Source of the DNA: JAGTVB01 sp964624765
Lineage (GTDB): Bacteria > Pseudomonadota > Gammaproteobacteria > HK1
Assembly (NCBI GenBank): GCA_964624765.1
Contig: CAZUZO010000182.1
Span: forward strand, 1-5,374
Length of the DNA stretch: 5,374 nt
Direction of reading: 5' to 3'
A model generated the notes under the pieces. It was not told the DNA's origin. It did not search any database and worked only from the letters and a program-made list of their open reading frames with translations. Position numbers and translations under genes: made by a program. This document shows, in pieces, positions 1-4,960 of the stretch (position 1 is the first letter of the stretch; each line of letters starts with the position of its first letter).

Positions 1-54
1 AGTCCTCCTCCCATTGGCCTACGGACCGCCCGTTGAACCGATCTCCCCGGATAA
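1..54 (-). mobile_element. Group IIC intron (intron B), segment left of the IS
   Basis: Read on the minus strand, this segment begins TTATCCGGGGAGATCGG. It resembles the stretch that precedes the ORF in group IIC introns (pattern TTCTTACCCGGGGAGGTCTG, recalled from memory). It continues the intron sequence that stops at about 1393: removing the IS and one TAA copy joins GTTCTTA to TCCGGGG without a gap. The reverse transcriptase gene of this intron would lie beyond the left edge. The intron identity of this short piece depends on that reconstruction. Confidence 0.55.
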
Positions 55-124
55 GGTGGTTTACGGGAAATAGTCTCCCCGGTCAGGTACAATTTTGCTA
101 CCACATTGCCCCGGGAGTATGACC

Positions 125-1368
125 ATGCCATCGAAGAGCCCCCCAACTGCAGTGCCTTTATCCTCCTCCCAAATAGAAGACTTGAGATTGGCGAGCTCAA
201 AAATGACGGGGGTAAAACGCCGATCGTTCCAGGCGGCCATGGCGCTGAAATATTGTGAGGGTAATGCCCGCCAAGCGGAGCGAGTGTTCGGTTGGGGGCG
301 CGATACGGTGCAACTGGGGTTACATGAACACCGTACGGGGGTGATTTGTCTGGGCGCGCAATCGGCCTTCTGTGGAAGTTGGCTCTGGGAAGAGCAATAT
401 CCTCAGGTGGCCCGAGCGCTGTGGGCGTTGGCGGAAGGCCACAGCCAACAGGACCCCACCTTTCGCACGGTGCTCTCGTACACGCGGCTCACTGCAGCCG
501 AGGCCTTGAAACAGTTGCGCGCCCAAGGGTTCCCCGAAGACCAGTTACCCTCGCCCAGCACGATGGCGGGAGTGCTCAATCGCAACGGTTACCGCCTGCG
601 CAAGGTGGTCAAGGGCAAACCCCAAAAAAACTCCCGGAAACGGACGCCATCTTCGCTAACCTTGCGCAAAAGGATGGCCAGCCCCTCGCGCCAGCAGACC
701 CCAACGAGGAAGGAGAGATCAAACGCGTGAGCATTGACTGCAAAGCCACGGTGAAGATCGGCGAGTACGCGCGTGGAGGGAAAACCCGTGGCGACCACCG
801 AGCCGCTGACCACGATATCGGCTGCGAAGAAAAATACGTCTCATTCCGAGTGGTGGATGAAGACACTGGACGGTTACACCTGATGTTTGGTTGTTCCTTC
901 AAGACCAGCGATTTCATCGTGGATAGCTTGGAGGACTGGTGGAAAGACCTCCCCGAGGAGGGACGGGCGCAGCTGACGCACATTCAGCTCAAAGTCGACA
1001 AGGGTCCGGAAAGCAGCGGCGTGCGCACTCAGTTCCTCAAACGCAGGGTGGACTTCGCCGACCACACTGGTAAGACGGTCCAACTGCTGTACTATCCACC
1101 CTACCACAGCCAATACAATCCGATCGAGCGCTGCTGGGGTATCTTGGAGCAGCATTGGAACGGGACTCAGCGGGTGGATGCTGACACCCTGCTGCAGTGG
1201 GTGAAAAGTATGACCTGGAAAGGTCTCCACCCCGTGGTCAAACTGAGCCGAATGGTCTACCAAAAAGGCATTTCACTGTCCAAAAAAGCAATGCGAAAGC
1301 TTGAAGCCAGACTGGAACGCAATCCGCTTCTGCCCAAATGGGATATCCTCATTCGGCCTGCACAGTAG
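125..1368 (+). CDS. ISAzo13-family DDE transposase, needs a -1 frameshift
   Basis: This is the DDE transposase that mobilises the surrounding IS. The first reading frame runs from ATG 125 to a stop at 728-730. GGGAG at 113-117 gives a ribosome site at 7-nt spacing, which favours 125 over ATG 119 or TTG 95. It encodes a helix-rich N-terminal region (RRSFQAAMALKYCEGNARQA, then VFGWGRDTVQLGL). A second frame continues with KKLPETDAIFANLAQKDG and runs to TAG 1366-1368. Joined by -1 slippage at 625-631, the product is about 414 residues, close to full length for the family. The catalytic acidic residues all lie in the second part: D205 in SIDCKA, D292 in VDKGPE and E335 in YNPIERCW. The YYPPYHSQYNPIERCWGILE block and the terminal ERNPLLPKWDILIRPAQ are recognisable family features. 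VDKGPE has K where I recall N in relatives. The split may be programmed, or a one-base loss from A8. Confidence 0.85.
625..631 (+). promoter_or_regulatory. Slippery heptamer A AAA AAC (-1 frameshift)
   Basis: In the upstream frame the codons read CAA AAA AAC, giving A AAA AAC, an X XXY YYZ slippery heptamer. Slipping back one base continues as AAA CTC CCG GAA (K-L-P-E), exactly where the downstream frame becomes transposase-like. An A7 run can also promote transcriptional slippage. Equally, an ancestral A8 run would give one uninterrupted gene, so a simple inactivating deletion fits too. Confidence 0.55.
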
Positions 1369-1392
1369 GTAAACTTTTCTTCCGAAATAGCC

Positions 1393-1810
1393 TAAGAACA
1401 TGAACTTTCGCTGCACAACCGCCGCATTGACCCTATCTCCCGCACCGGGTGGGCTTTGTCATGGTGTGCTGACTCGCCCGGAGACCCAGCGGCCTCAGCG
1501 GTTGACTCGCCCCATCCCTGGGGCTCGCCCTTCGGGCCAGCCTGCGGCTGTTCAAAATCGCGTCCTGCGATTTTGTCTGTTCGTCGGCTCGCACCGCTAT
1601 GGCCTACGTCCCTGTAGGCCCCCCTTCGGGCCAGCTTGCAGCTGTTCAAATTCGCTCCCGGCGAATTTGTGCGCTCGGGCTTCCTTCGGCCAGCCCCTCG
1701 CGAGACCGCCCTGGCCGTTGGCTAGTCCTTATGTTGATCCAAAAGGACACTTCAGGTACTCCGACAGGGGACTTTCACCCCATCAGTTCATGCCCATGCC
1801 GGGCGTACAC
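1393..1810 (-). mobile_element. Group IIC intron (intron B), 5' end and domain I
   Basis: On the minus strand the intron starts at 1810 with GTGTACGCCCGGCATGGGC, the GUGYG-type 5' end of bacterial group II introns. It continues through GGGGTGAAAGTCCCC (1781-1767) and GAAGGAAG (1687-1680), all patterns of group IIC domain I as I recall them. The 5' exon immediately before it is half an attC site, the target of the IIC-attC subgroup. The two-unit hairpin string (1509-1669) appears embedded in domain I and looks like an insertion or expansion. The ISAzo13 element then cuts the intron at 1392. Plus-strand ORFs over this stretch (up to 170 codons) are shadows: their sequence is explained by intron RNA motifs and hairpins. 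No splicing test is possible from this sequence because the 3' end is outside the window. Confidence 0.7.
1509..1669. repeat. Two-unit string of hairpins with compensatory changes
   Basis: Two units about 94 bp apart each contain four hairpins in the same order. Unit 1: GCCCCA/TGGGGC (1509-1524), GCCC/GGGC (1527-1537), CAGCC/GGCTG (1538-1550), CAAAATCGC/GCGATTTTG (1553-1575). Unit 2: GGCCTAC/GTAGGCC (1601-1620), CCC/GGG (1622-1630), CAGCT/AGCTG (1632-1644), CAAATTCGC/GCGAATTTG (1647-1669). Stems 3 and 4 differ between units by paired substitutions, so the fold is kept while the sequence changes. It lies inside the group IIC intron sequence. The family is not one I can name. Confidence 0.85.
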
Positions 1811-1863
1811 AACAGTATGCAGCGGATGGCGCTGCGCGCCGCCGCTGATGCTGAGCGTTATGC
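1811..1863 (+). repeat. attC site, right part, interrupted by intron B
   Basis: The right half of an integron attC recombination site. It begins AAC, the remainder of an R'' box after intron insertion, and ends with GTTATGC (1857-1863), a variant of the GTTRRRY R' box. The arms CAGTATGCAGCGG (1813-1825) and CCGCTGATGCTG (1842-1853) pair along their length, leaving one extrahelical base, as is typical of attC. The intron 5' end follows GTT on the bottom strand, matching the bottom-strand insertion known for IIC-attC introns. The RYYY part of R'' would lie at the intron 3' junction, outside the window. GTTATGC deviates from consensus at one position. Confidence 0.65.
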
Positions 1864-1903
1864 GGCGCACTCAGCGTGGTCGCAGGCTGTGAGCTCACCT
1901 ATA

Positions 1904-2082
1904 ACTCGATGATCAAGTTTTTTTGTTGACTTCTTGTCTAGTTTATGATTCATATCATTTTCAATGACTTGCAGAGTTTTTTTAGCTGACGTTCGTTGCG
2001 AGTCATGCGCCAACTATCTCCGCTAAGCGGTTGATTATTCGATGATCTAGAAAGTCAAGGGCTAAAAACTTGATCATCGAGT
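1904..2082. mobile_element. MITE-like element, 179 bp, perfect 19-bp inverted ends
   Basis: The ends are a perfect 19-bp inverted repeat: ACTCGATGATCAAGTTTTT at 1904-1922 and its reverse complement at 2064-2082. A second imperfect block continues inward, TTGACTT..TCTAG (1926-1941) against CTAGAAAGTCAA (2047-2058). ATA flanks the element directly on both sides (1901-1903, 2083-2085), consistent with target duplication. The interior is AT-richer than its surroundings and has no ORF of its own. TCGATGATC recurs inside at 2039-2047 and pairs with 2072-2080. Alternatively, these repeats could be operator sites of the adjacent toxin-antitoxin promoter. The stretch 1864-1903 before it holds nothing recognised beyond the cassette start. 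Confidence 0.6.
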
Positions 2083-2087
2083 ATAAT
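2082..2087 (+). promoter_or_regulatory. -10 hexamer TATAAT of the first toxin-antitoxin pair
   Basis: A perfect TATAAT whose first base is the last base of the MITE-like element and whose rest is flanking DNA. No good -35 sits 16-18 bp upstream. A start of transcription about 7-8 nt downstream would fall on or next to ATG 2096, and no Shine-Dalgarno is present. The mRNA is therefore probably leaderless. The inverted TCGATGATC copies at 2039-2047 and 2072-2080 flank the -35 region and could be an operator. Confidence 0.55.
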
Positions 2088-2095
2088 GAACACCT

Positions 2096-2332
2096 ATGAG
2101 CACCAAATTGACAGTACCGGCCGAGTTCGACTCCGTGCCCAAAGAGCAGCGGATTGAGTTCGTGCAGGAACTTTGGGACCGCATAGCGGCCGATCCGGAA
2201 CGCGTGCCGTTGCCCGCAGAACACAAACGGATCATAGATAAGCGCCTGGATGCATATCATGCGGACCCGAGGCCGGGTCGCCCTTGGAGCGAAGTACGGA
2301 ACGAATTGCTCGCGAAGCTTCGCAGATCTTGA
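2096..2332 (+). CDS. Antitoxin, putative addiction-module component family
   Basis: A 78-residue protein with the hallmarks of the small addiction module component family (TIGR02574-like). It has an acidic, helical body with EFVQELWDRIAADPE near residues 21-35, a PLPAEHKRIIDKRLDAYHADP segment in the middle, and the closing PGRPWSEVRNELL motif. These proteins neutralise a RelE/ParE-type toxin encoded directly downstream by binding it. The start ATG 2096 is chosen because upstream codons in this frame lie in the promoter and the family N-terminus fits. No ribosome site precedes it, in line with a leaderless transcript from TATAAT 2082-2087. Its TGA stop (2330-2332) overlaps the toxin start as TTGA, so the two form one translationally coupled operon. 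It appears intact. Whether it also represses its own promoter cannot be read from the sequence, since no clear DNA-binding fold is visible. Confidence 0.85.
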   Translation: MSTKLTVPAEFDSVPKEQRIEFVQELWDRIAADPERVPLPAEHKRIIDKRLDAYHADPRPGRPWSEVRNELLAKLRRS

Positions 2333-2625
2333 ATCGGGTCAATATTCAACCCGAGGCGTATGCGGAGGCCGACCGGGCAGCCGCTTGGTACGAGTCGCAA
2401 CGAGCCGATCTCGGAGTGGAGTTCATTCTGGAGTTGGACGTCGCTATAGAACGTGCCGCAGAGAATCCGGAAATCTACGCCGTGCAATACCGTGAAGTAC
2501 GTCGGGTACTTCTACGCCGTTTTCCATATGCCGTTTACTTCGTTTATGAAGCAGGGGTTCTGGAAGTATTTGCGATCCTGCATCAGCATCAAGATCCCTC
2601 AACGTGGCAGTCCAGAGCACCATAG
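2329..2625 (+). CDS. RelE/ParE-family toxin
   Basis: A 98-residue toxin starting at TTG 2329, which overlaps the antitoxin stop as TTGA. The start is preferred because the recognisable fold begins a few residues later with the N-terminal strand and helix (VNIQPEAYAEADRAAAWYES). The helix pair continues through ADLGVEFILELDVAIERAAENP. The C-terminal sheet follows, with YREVRRVLLRRFPYAVYFVYE and then the closing VFAILHQHQDPSTW. That order matches the RelE/ParE superfamily, whose members cleave ribosome-bound mRNA or poison gyrase. I cannot tell from sequence which activity applies, though the DPSTW-type tail resembles ParE-like members. All elements look intact, so the pair is probably functional. 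Within a cassette array such pairs are thought to stabilise the array. Confidence 0.85.
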   Translation: MNRVNIQPEAYAEADRAAAWYESQRADLGVEFILELDVAIERAAENPEIYAVQYREVRRVLLRRFPYAVYFVYEAGVLEVFAILHQHQDPSTWQSRAP

Positions 2626-2678
2626 CGCCGCTTAACGGATCGGGAGCTGGGGCGCCAGTTGTGGCGGTGCTTCGTGCC

Positions 2679-2776
2679 GCCTAACTGTTGCTGGAGCGGA
2701 CACCGCTCCGCGGCTTCGCCCCGTGCTCACGGCCCAAGCCTACGGCTTGACCCGCTTGCGCGCGGGCTGTCGCTCA
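2679..2776 (+). repeat. Probable attC left part behind the first toxin cassette
   Basis: GCCTAAC (2679-2685) fits the RYYYAAC R'' box. L''-like TGGAGCGGACA (2692-2702) pairs with TGTCGCTCA (2768-2776), leaving extrahelical bases, and a set of hairpins lies between. The expected GTTRRRY R' box after about 2780 is missing, and the sequence passes into intron A material. A second R''-like GCTTAAC lies at 2633-2639, closer to the toxin stop. The 2626-2678 stretch otherwise holds only the hairpin GGCGGTGC TTC GTGCCGCC (2663-2681). Partial, degenerate or rearranged; moderate support only. Confidence 0.42.
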
Positions 2777-2801
2777 TTCCATTCCACGGCTTTCGCCGTG
2801 G
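2693..2801. repeat. String of six hairpins
   Basis: Six short stems follow one another: GGAGCGG/CCGCTCC (2693-2709), GGC/GCC (2712-2720), CCGTG/CACGG (2721-2732), CAAGCC/GGCTTG (2735-2749), CCCGC/GCGGG (2751-2766) and CCACGGC/GCCGTGG (2784-2801). The layout recalls the string at 1509-1669, but the sequences are unrelated. It lies between the first toxin cassette and domain V of intron A, and may be an expanded attC head. Confidence 0.75.
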
Positions 2802-2848
2802 GCCTCAGTCCGGTTCCCATCGCTTACGTTTCCAGCTCCCGCCACCTC

Positions 2849-2883
2849 GCACGCAACGTGCGGATTTCCCGCATTACGCGCTC
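2849..2883 (-). ncRNA. Group II intron domain V (intron A)
   Basis: On the minus strand this folds as the catalytic domain V. The AGC triad starts the lower helix, where GCGCGTAA (2881-2874) pairs with TTGCGTGC (2856-2849). A two-base CG bulge (2858-2857) follows, then the upper helix TGCGG/CCGCA (2873-2869 and 2863-2859) closed by a GAAAT loop. Bulge position, helix lengths and triad agree with the family. It lies 34 nt after the maturase stop, the normal place. Domain VI and the exact intron 3' end cannot be placed with confidence in 2802-2848. Confidence 0.75.
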
Positions 2884-2916
2884 CTGCACCGTTCACACCA
2901 AGGGTTATGAGATCTC

Positions 2917-3424
2917 TCAAGCTGGGGCCGCTTTCGACGCCGGCGCCCGGCCCAGGTGGTACCCATTGAAGAGCCCCACCCGGCCGTACAACCAACGCTT
3001 ACTCCACCGCTTCCAGCCGAAGCCCTGACGCTGCCGGGCTCTGGCCAGGTGACGCCGAATCTTCTTCTCGACCCAGTCGCGAATGTTAGGAAAAGCACCG
3101 ATTCGAGATCCCCTATCGCAAAGTACTGCACCCAACCCCGCAGGATACGATTAATCTCCTCGATTAACCGGCCCAGAGGTTGGGAACAATAGCGACGGAA
3201 AATGTCTTTGAGCTTGCGAAGCAAAGCCGTACGCTTCTTGCCCTGAGGCTGATACAGCGGCCGCCACCGCCCCGTTCAAATACGGATCCGACGGAACTCA
3301 AAGCCAAGAAATCCGAAGCTCTCACCCTTGCACAGGTGGACAACTCGGCTCTTCTCCTCATTCACATCCAACCCGAGCTCGGCCAACTCTTCTCGAAGTC
3401 GCTTCTCCACCGTCCCACAGAGTC
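2917..3424 (-). pseudogene. Group IIC intron reverse transcriptase/maturase, broken C-terminal part
   Basis: This is the remnant of the intron-encoded protein that reverse-transcribes the intron and helps it splice. About 170 residues are left of some 420. In order: the end of the palm, VEKRLREELAELGLDVNEEK, then SRVVHL and GESFGFLGFEFRR. Next are RWRPLY and the maturase domain X, LRKLKDIFRRYCSQPLGRL followed by INRILRGWVQYFAIGD. The C-terminal tail contains KKIRRHLARARQRQGFGWKR and LYGRVGLFNGYH. An in-frame TGA (3276-3278) interrupts it after FEFRRIRI, and a frameshift near 3100 moves the tail into another frame, ending at TGA 2917-2919. The N-terminal half with the YADD catalytic motif is absent, replaced at about 3425 by transposase sequence. 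It cannot make an active enzyme. The tail style (ARQRQGFGWKRW) points to bacterial class C. Confidence 0.8.
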
Positions 3425-3825
3425 CTCGCTGCCGCCCAGTGCGTTGGCCCGGTAGCTCGACCAAGGCTAGTCGCCGGGTGCGCTGACCATCGACGCCCGG
3501 ACCGGGTTCAGCTCGATGTAGCGCTGGCAGGCCAGTAGGTAGCCGTCGGCCTCGATCAGCGACGAGCGCCCCCCCCTTCGAACAGCCCGCCAGTGCGGTG
3601 AACCGCAACCGCTTCTTCAGCCGTCGCCGCCCCCAGGCACTGCAGAAAAAACCGCCGGTCGGCGTCCTCGAACAAGACCGCGGCACGGTCGATCCCGCGC
3701 AGGATCACATGCATCGGGGAGCCTGCGGCGACGATACGGGCGCGTCTGGGCAGTGCGATCGGGATCAGGGCAGGCGACAGGACCGCTCCAAGTCTAGCAC
3801 GAAAACGTGGTCTGTCCCGGTTTTT
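3425..3825 (-). pseudogene. REP-associated (RAYT/IS200-like) Y1 transposase, defective
   Basis: RAYTs are single-strand nucleases with HUH and tyrosine residues. The N-terminal family motif PRRARIVAAGSPMHVILRG (from 3750) is followed by FEDADRRFFLQCLG and ends at AVAVH. The next sequence is already TGGLFEG, so the roughly 40-50 residues that should carry the histidine motif (NHVH type) are deleted. After a C8 run (3569-3576) that shifts the frame comes RSSLIEADGYLLACQRYIEL and NPVRASMV, the tyrosine region. It is then stopped by TAG (3467-3469) where PGDWPWSSYRA is expected. After WSSYRANALGG the sequence turns into intron RT at about 3425, so the C-terminal part is lost. The usual ATG before PRRAR reads CTG (3751-3753). 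Reading is open upstream through the terminal repeat from GTG 3831. Four independent lesions make it clearly dead. Confidence 0.8.
3801..3825 (-). repeat. RAYT element terminal repeat, copy 1
   Basis: A 25-bp sequence that, read on the minus strand, matches 5085-5109 in inverted orientation with 2 mismatches. The shared core is GGGACAGACCAYGTTTTC. It marks the 5' side of the defective transposase. Copies of this CGGGGACAGACC-type end commonly flank RAYT genes in proteobacteria, from memory. Confidence 0.75.
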
Positions 3826-3830
3826 GCGCA

Positions 3831-4139
3831 CCCGCCCTTATGCATGAGGGGCGAGACATCTGGTGGAAAGTCGAGCCCCATTCGGATGATAGACAAGTAG
3901 CCCAGCAAGTCGGGACGGCATGGAGCATGTTTGGCCGGCCATGGTTAGAACGTGTAGCCACGTTAGCGGGTGCGCGGGAGGAACTGCTCCGCCAGAAGAT
4001 GTACCTTCAGGCTGCTGCCGTATGCGTTCTCCTTGATGAAGTGAATGAAGCGCGGGAGCTGGTAGAGAAAGCACAGAAACGGCAGCCGCTCGCCAAGGAT
4101 AGAATTCACCAATGGGCGAAAGTCGAGAAGTTGGTGTAG
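3831..4139 (+). pseudogene. 5'-truncated cassette ORF, unrecognised C-terminal part
   Basis: An open frame runs into this region from GTG 3807, inside the RAYT terminal repeat, so its present start is accidental and the native N-terminus was lost at the transposon junction. The native-looking part begins near GRDIWWKVEP and goes on through TAWSMFGRPWLERVATLAG. It closes with helical, charged LLDEVNEARELVEKA and HQWAKVEKLV. WWKV, then PWLER, an alanine-rich helix and an EAR..VEKA helix faintly recall DUF4304-type proteins, but I am not confident. It ends 59 nt before an intact attC in the same orientation, as expected of a cassette gene. The 59 nt hold nothing recognised. Confidence 0.45.
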
Positions 4140-4198
4140 TGTTGGCGAGATGAAAAACGCGACGAAAGAGTTTGTGTAAGTTGGAAAGTACAAGATTG

Positions 4199-4303
4199 GC
4201 CCAACATCTCGTTGCAGACGGACGTGCCGGAAAGTCACGCATTCTGAAAAGAGAAGAGCACAATGCGCGCCTTTCCGACACGCCGCTGAACGAGGCGTTG
4301 GGC
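4199..4303 (+). repeat. attC recombination site, intact
   Basis: A complete integron attC of 105 nt. R'' GCCCAAC (4199-4205) is the exact complement of R' GTTGGGC (4297-4303). A two-base spacer on each side (AT against GC) stays unpaired. The L arms then pair: CTCGTT-G-CAG-A-CGG-A-CGTG (4208-4226) against CACGCCGCTGAACGAG, leaving G4214, A4218 and A4222 extrahelical on one arm. The stem extends through CGGAAAG and CGCAT/ATGCG to a purine-rich terminal loop around 4243-4259. Extrahelical bases on one arm, the unpaired spacer and the terminal loop are what IntI uses to recognise the folded bottom strand. Cleavage is expected after the G of GTTGGGC. It ends the truncated cassette and begins the toxin cassette. 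Confidence 0.92.
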
Positions 4304-4397
4304 GTACAGGCGGGTAGCCGGAACGTGGTCGGCTTGTGTAGACGACTGGTATGTACGGTCACGCCAAGGTGGCCGAGAAGAGGAGTGGGCGCTTCGG

Positions 4398-4703
4398 CTA
4401 CGGAGTAATGCGGGGTCCGCGTCGTCGCCGCGCGCCCCAAACTGCACGGATAATGACTTGATCCGCGCTGAAGGTGTAATAAATATGGCATGCAGCCTTG
4501 GGGAGGTACAGCCGCCGAAGACCTGGGACTTTGGCTTCTGTGTAGACACTTCCAGCCCCGGGGAGCAAGGCCACCACTTGGAGCGCCTCTTCAAGCTCTA
4601 TGGCAAAGACGTCGGGGTGGTCTCTATGCTCGAGCCACCAAGCTCTTTCGCGTTGAACGTGACGCTGCGCAGTAGCGGTGAACCGGACGCGGCGCCAGTT
4701 CAA
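4398..4703 (-). CDS. RelE/ParE-family toxin (second pair)
   Basis: A 101-residue toxin starting at TTG 4703, whose codon overlaps the antitoxin TGA as TTGA; it stops at TAG 4398. The strand-helix start VRFTATAQRHVQRERAWWLE leads into a helix pair (HPDVFAIELEEALQVVALLP). It is followed by the strand region GLRRLYLPKAACHIYYTFS and the closing VIIRAVWGARRRRGPRI, the usual order for the RelE/ParE superfamily. Basic residues in the tail (GARRRRG) are typical of the active face of these RNases or gyrase poisons. It appears intact. It is unrelated in sequence to the first toxin at 2329-2625. It is transcribed against cassette polarity, so it must rely on its own promoter rather than a common integron promoter. 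The 94 nt from the attC end to its stop carry nothing recognised. Confidence 0.82.
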   Translation of the reverse strand: MNWRRVRFTATAQRHVQRERAWWLEHRDHPDVFAIELEEALQVVALLPGAGSVYTEAKVPGLRRLYLPKAACHIYYTFSADQVIIRAVWGARRRRGPRITP

Positions 4704-4924
4704 TGGGAGCGAAGCTCCTTGAGCACTTCCTCAGCATCGACAAGCCTGCCAGCCGCGACATCGGCCTCGGACATGCCAAGAGCCTCGCGAAGAGCGGCGC
4801 GGTCCTCATCGTCGAGCCAGTCGCCGGGATCCAATGGCAGTAGCTCGATCTCAGTGCCTTCTGGCAGATCCGTTGGCTCGTCCACCACCAAGCGGCCGTC
4901 GCGAACATGTGCTTTGATGCTCAT
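4700..4924 (-). CDS. Antitoxin partner of the second toxin
   Basis: A 74-residue acidic protein. The N-terminal part, MSIKAHVRDGRLVVDEPTDL then PEGTEIEL, is the beta-rich AbrB-like/AF2212-like head common in small antitoxins. It is followed by an acidic helix (DDEDRAALREALGMSEADV) and the closing GRLVDAEEVLKELR, the toxin-wrapping tail seen in Phd/ParD-type antitoxins. ATG 4924 is preferred over ATG 5011 because the extra 29 residues would read through the attC and show no family likeness. It precedes the toxin and overlaps it by the TTGA start/stop, so translation is coupled. No Shine-Dalgarno is present. A putative -10 sits 7 nt before the start, so the mRNA may be leaderless. The family naming is by pattern only. 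Confidence 0.8.
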   Translation of the reverse strand: MSIKAHVRDGRLVVDEPTDLPEGTEIELLPLDPGDWLDDEDRAALREALGMSEADVAAGRLVDAEEVLKELRSH

Positions 4925-4931
4925 GTTAATG

Positions 4932-4960
4932 AATTTAGCACTGCGGATGACGCCCAACAA
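4932..4960 (-). promoter_or_regulatory. Putative promoter of the second toxin-antitoxin pair, overlapping attC
   Basis: On the minus strand TTGTTG (4960-4955) and TAAATT (4937-4932) are separated by 17 bp. The -35 overlaps the attC R'' box (4952-4958), so the promoter uses the recombination site itself. Transcription would begin close to ATG 4924. Both hexamers match consensus only partly. Confidence 0.4.

Larger units (their letters stand above)
55..1392 (+). mobile_element. ISAzo13-family insertion sequence
   Basis: An element of about 1.34 kb carries one transposase split over two frames. The ends are imperfect inverted repeats: left GGTGGTTTACGGGAAATAG (55-73), and right, read inward on the minus strand, GGCTATTTCGGAAGAAAAG (1392-1374). 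They share the GG..TTT.CGG..A core. TAA at 52-54 and again at 1393-1395 looks like a 3-bp target duplication. Taking out the element and one TAA restores a continuous group IIC intron sequence, which independently supports these boundaries. The family is assigned from the transposase; the exact ends could be off by 1-3 bp. Confidence 0.75.

Noticed and set aside
95..124. TTG 95 or ATG 119 as transposase start
   Set aside because: The GGGAG at 113-117 lies downstream of TTG 95 and only one base from ATG 119. ATG 125 has proper 7-nt spacing.
1509..1669. CRISPR array
   Set aside because: There are only two units, the repeats are the hairpins themselves and vary, and there are no regular spacers or cas genes.
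1400..1912. Open frames of 170 and 97 codons on plus and 85 on minus over the intron 5' region
   Set aside because: They translate hairpins and group II intron RNA motifs, lack ribosome sites, and their protein sequences show no domain. The intron and attC explain the sequence better.
2679..2690. Minus-strand GTTAGGC as the 3' splice junction of intron A
   Set aside because: The bases before it do not end in the AY expected of a group II intron, and GTT belongs to the 5' exon in attC insertions. The junction could not be placed.
2659..3028. Plus-strand frames of 83 and 101 codons across the hairpin string and domain V
   Set aside because: They run antisense to the domain V and maturase remnant and contain only low-complexity P/R/H-rich sequence from hairpins.
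3276..3831. Minus-strand frame 3276-3686 as one 136-residue protein
   Set aside because: Its upper part is RAYT sequence read out of frame and only the lower part is reverse transcriptase, so it is a chimera of two broken genes.
3838..4594. Minus-strand frames of 217 and 119 codons
   Set aside because: They cover the attC, the truncated plus-strand ORF and the toxin in the wrong frame. No domain or ribosome site is seen.
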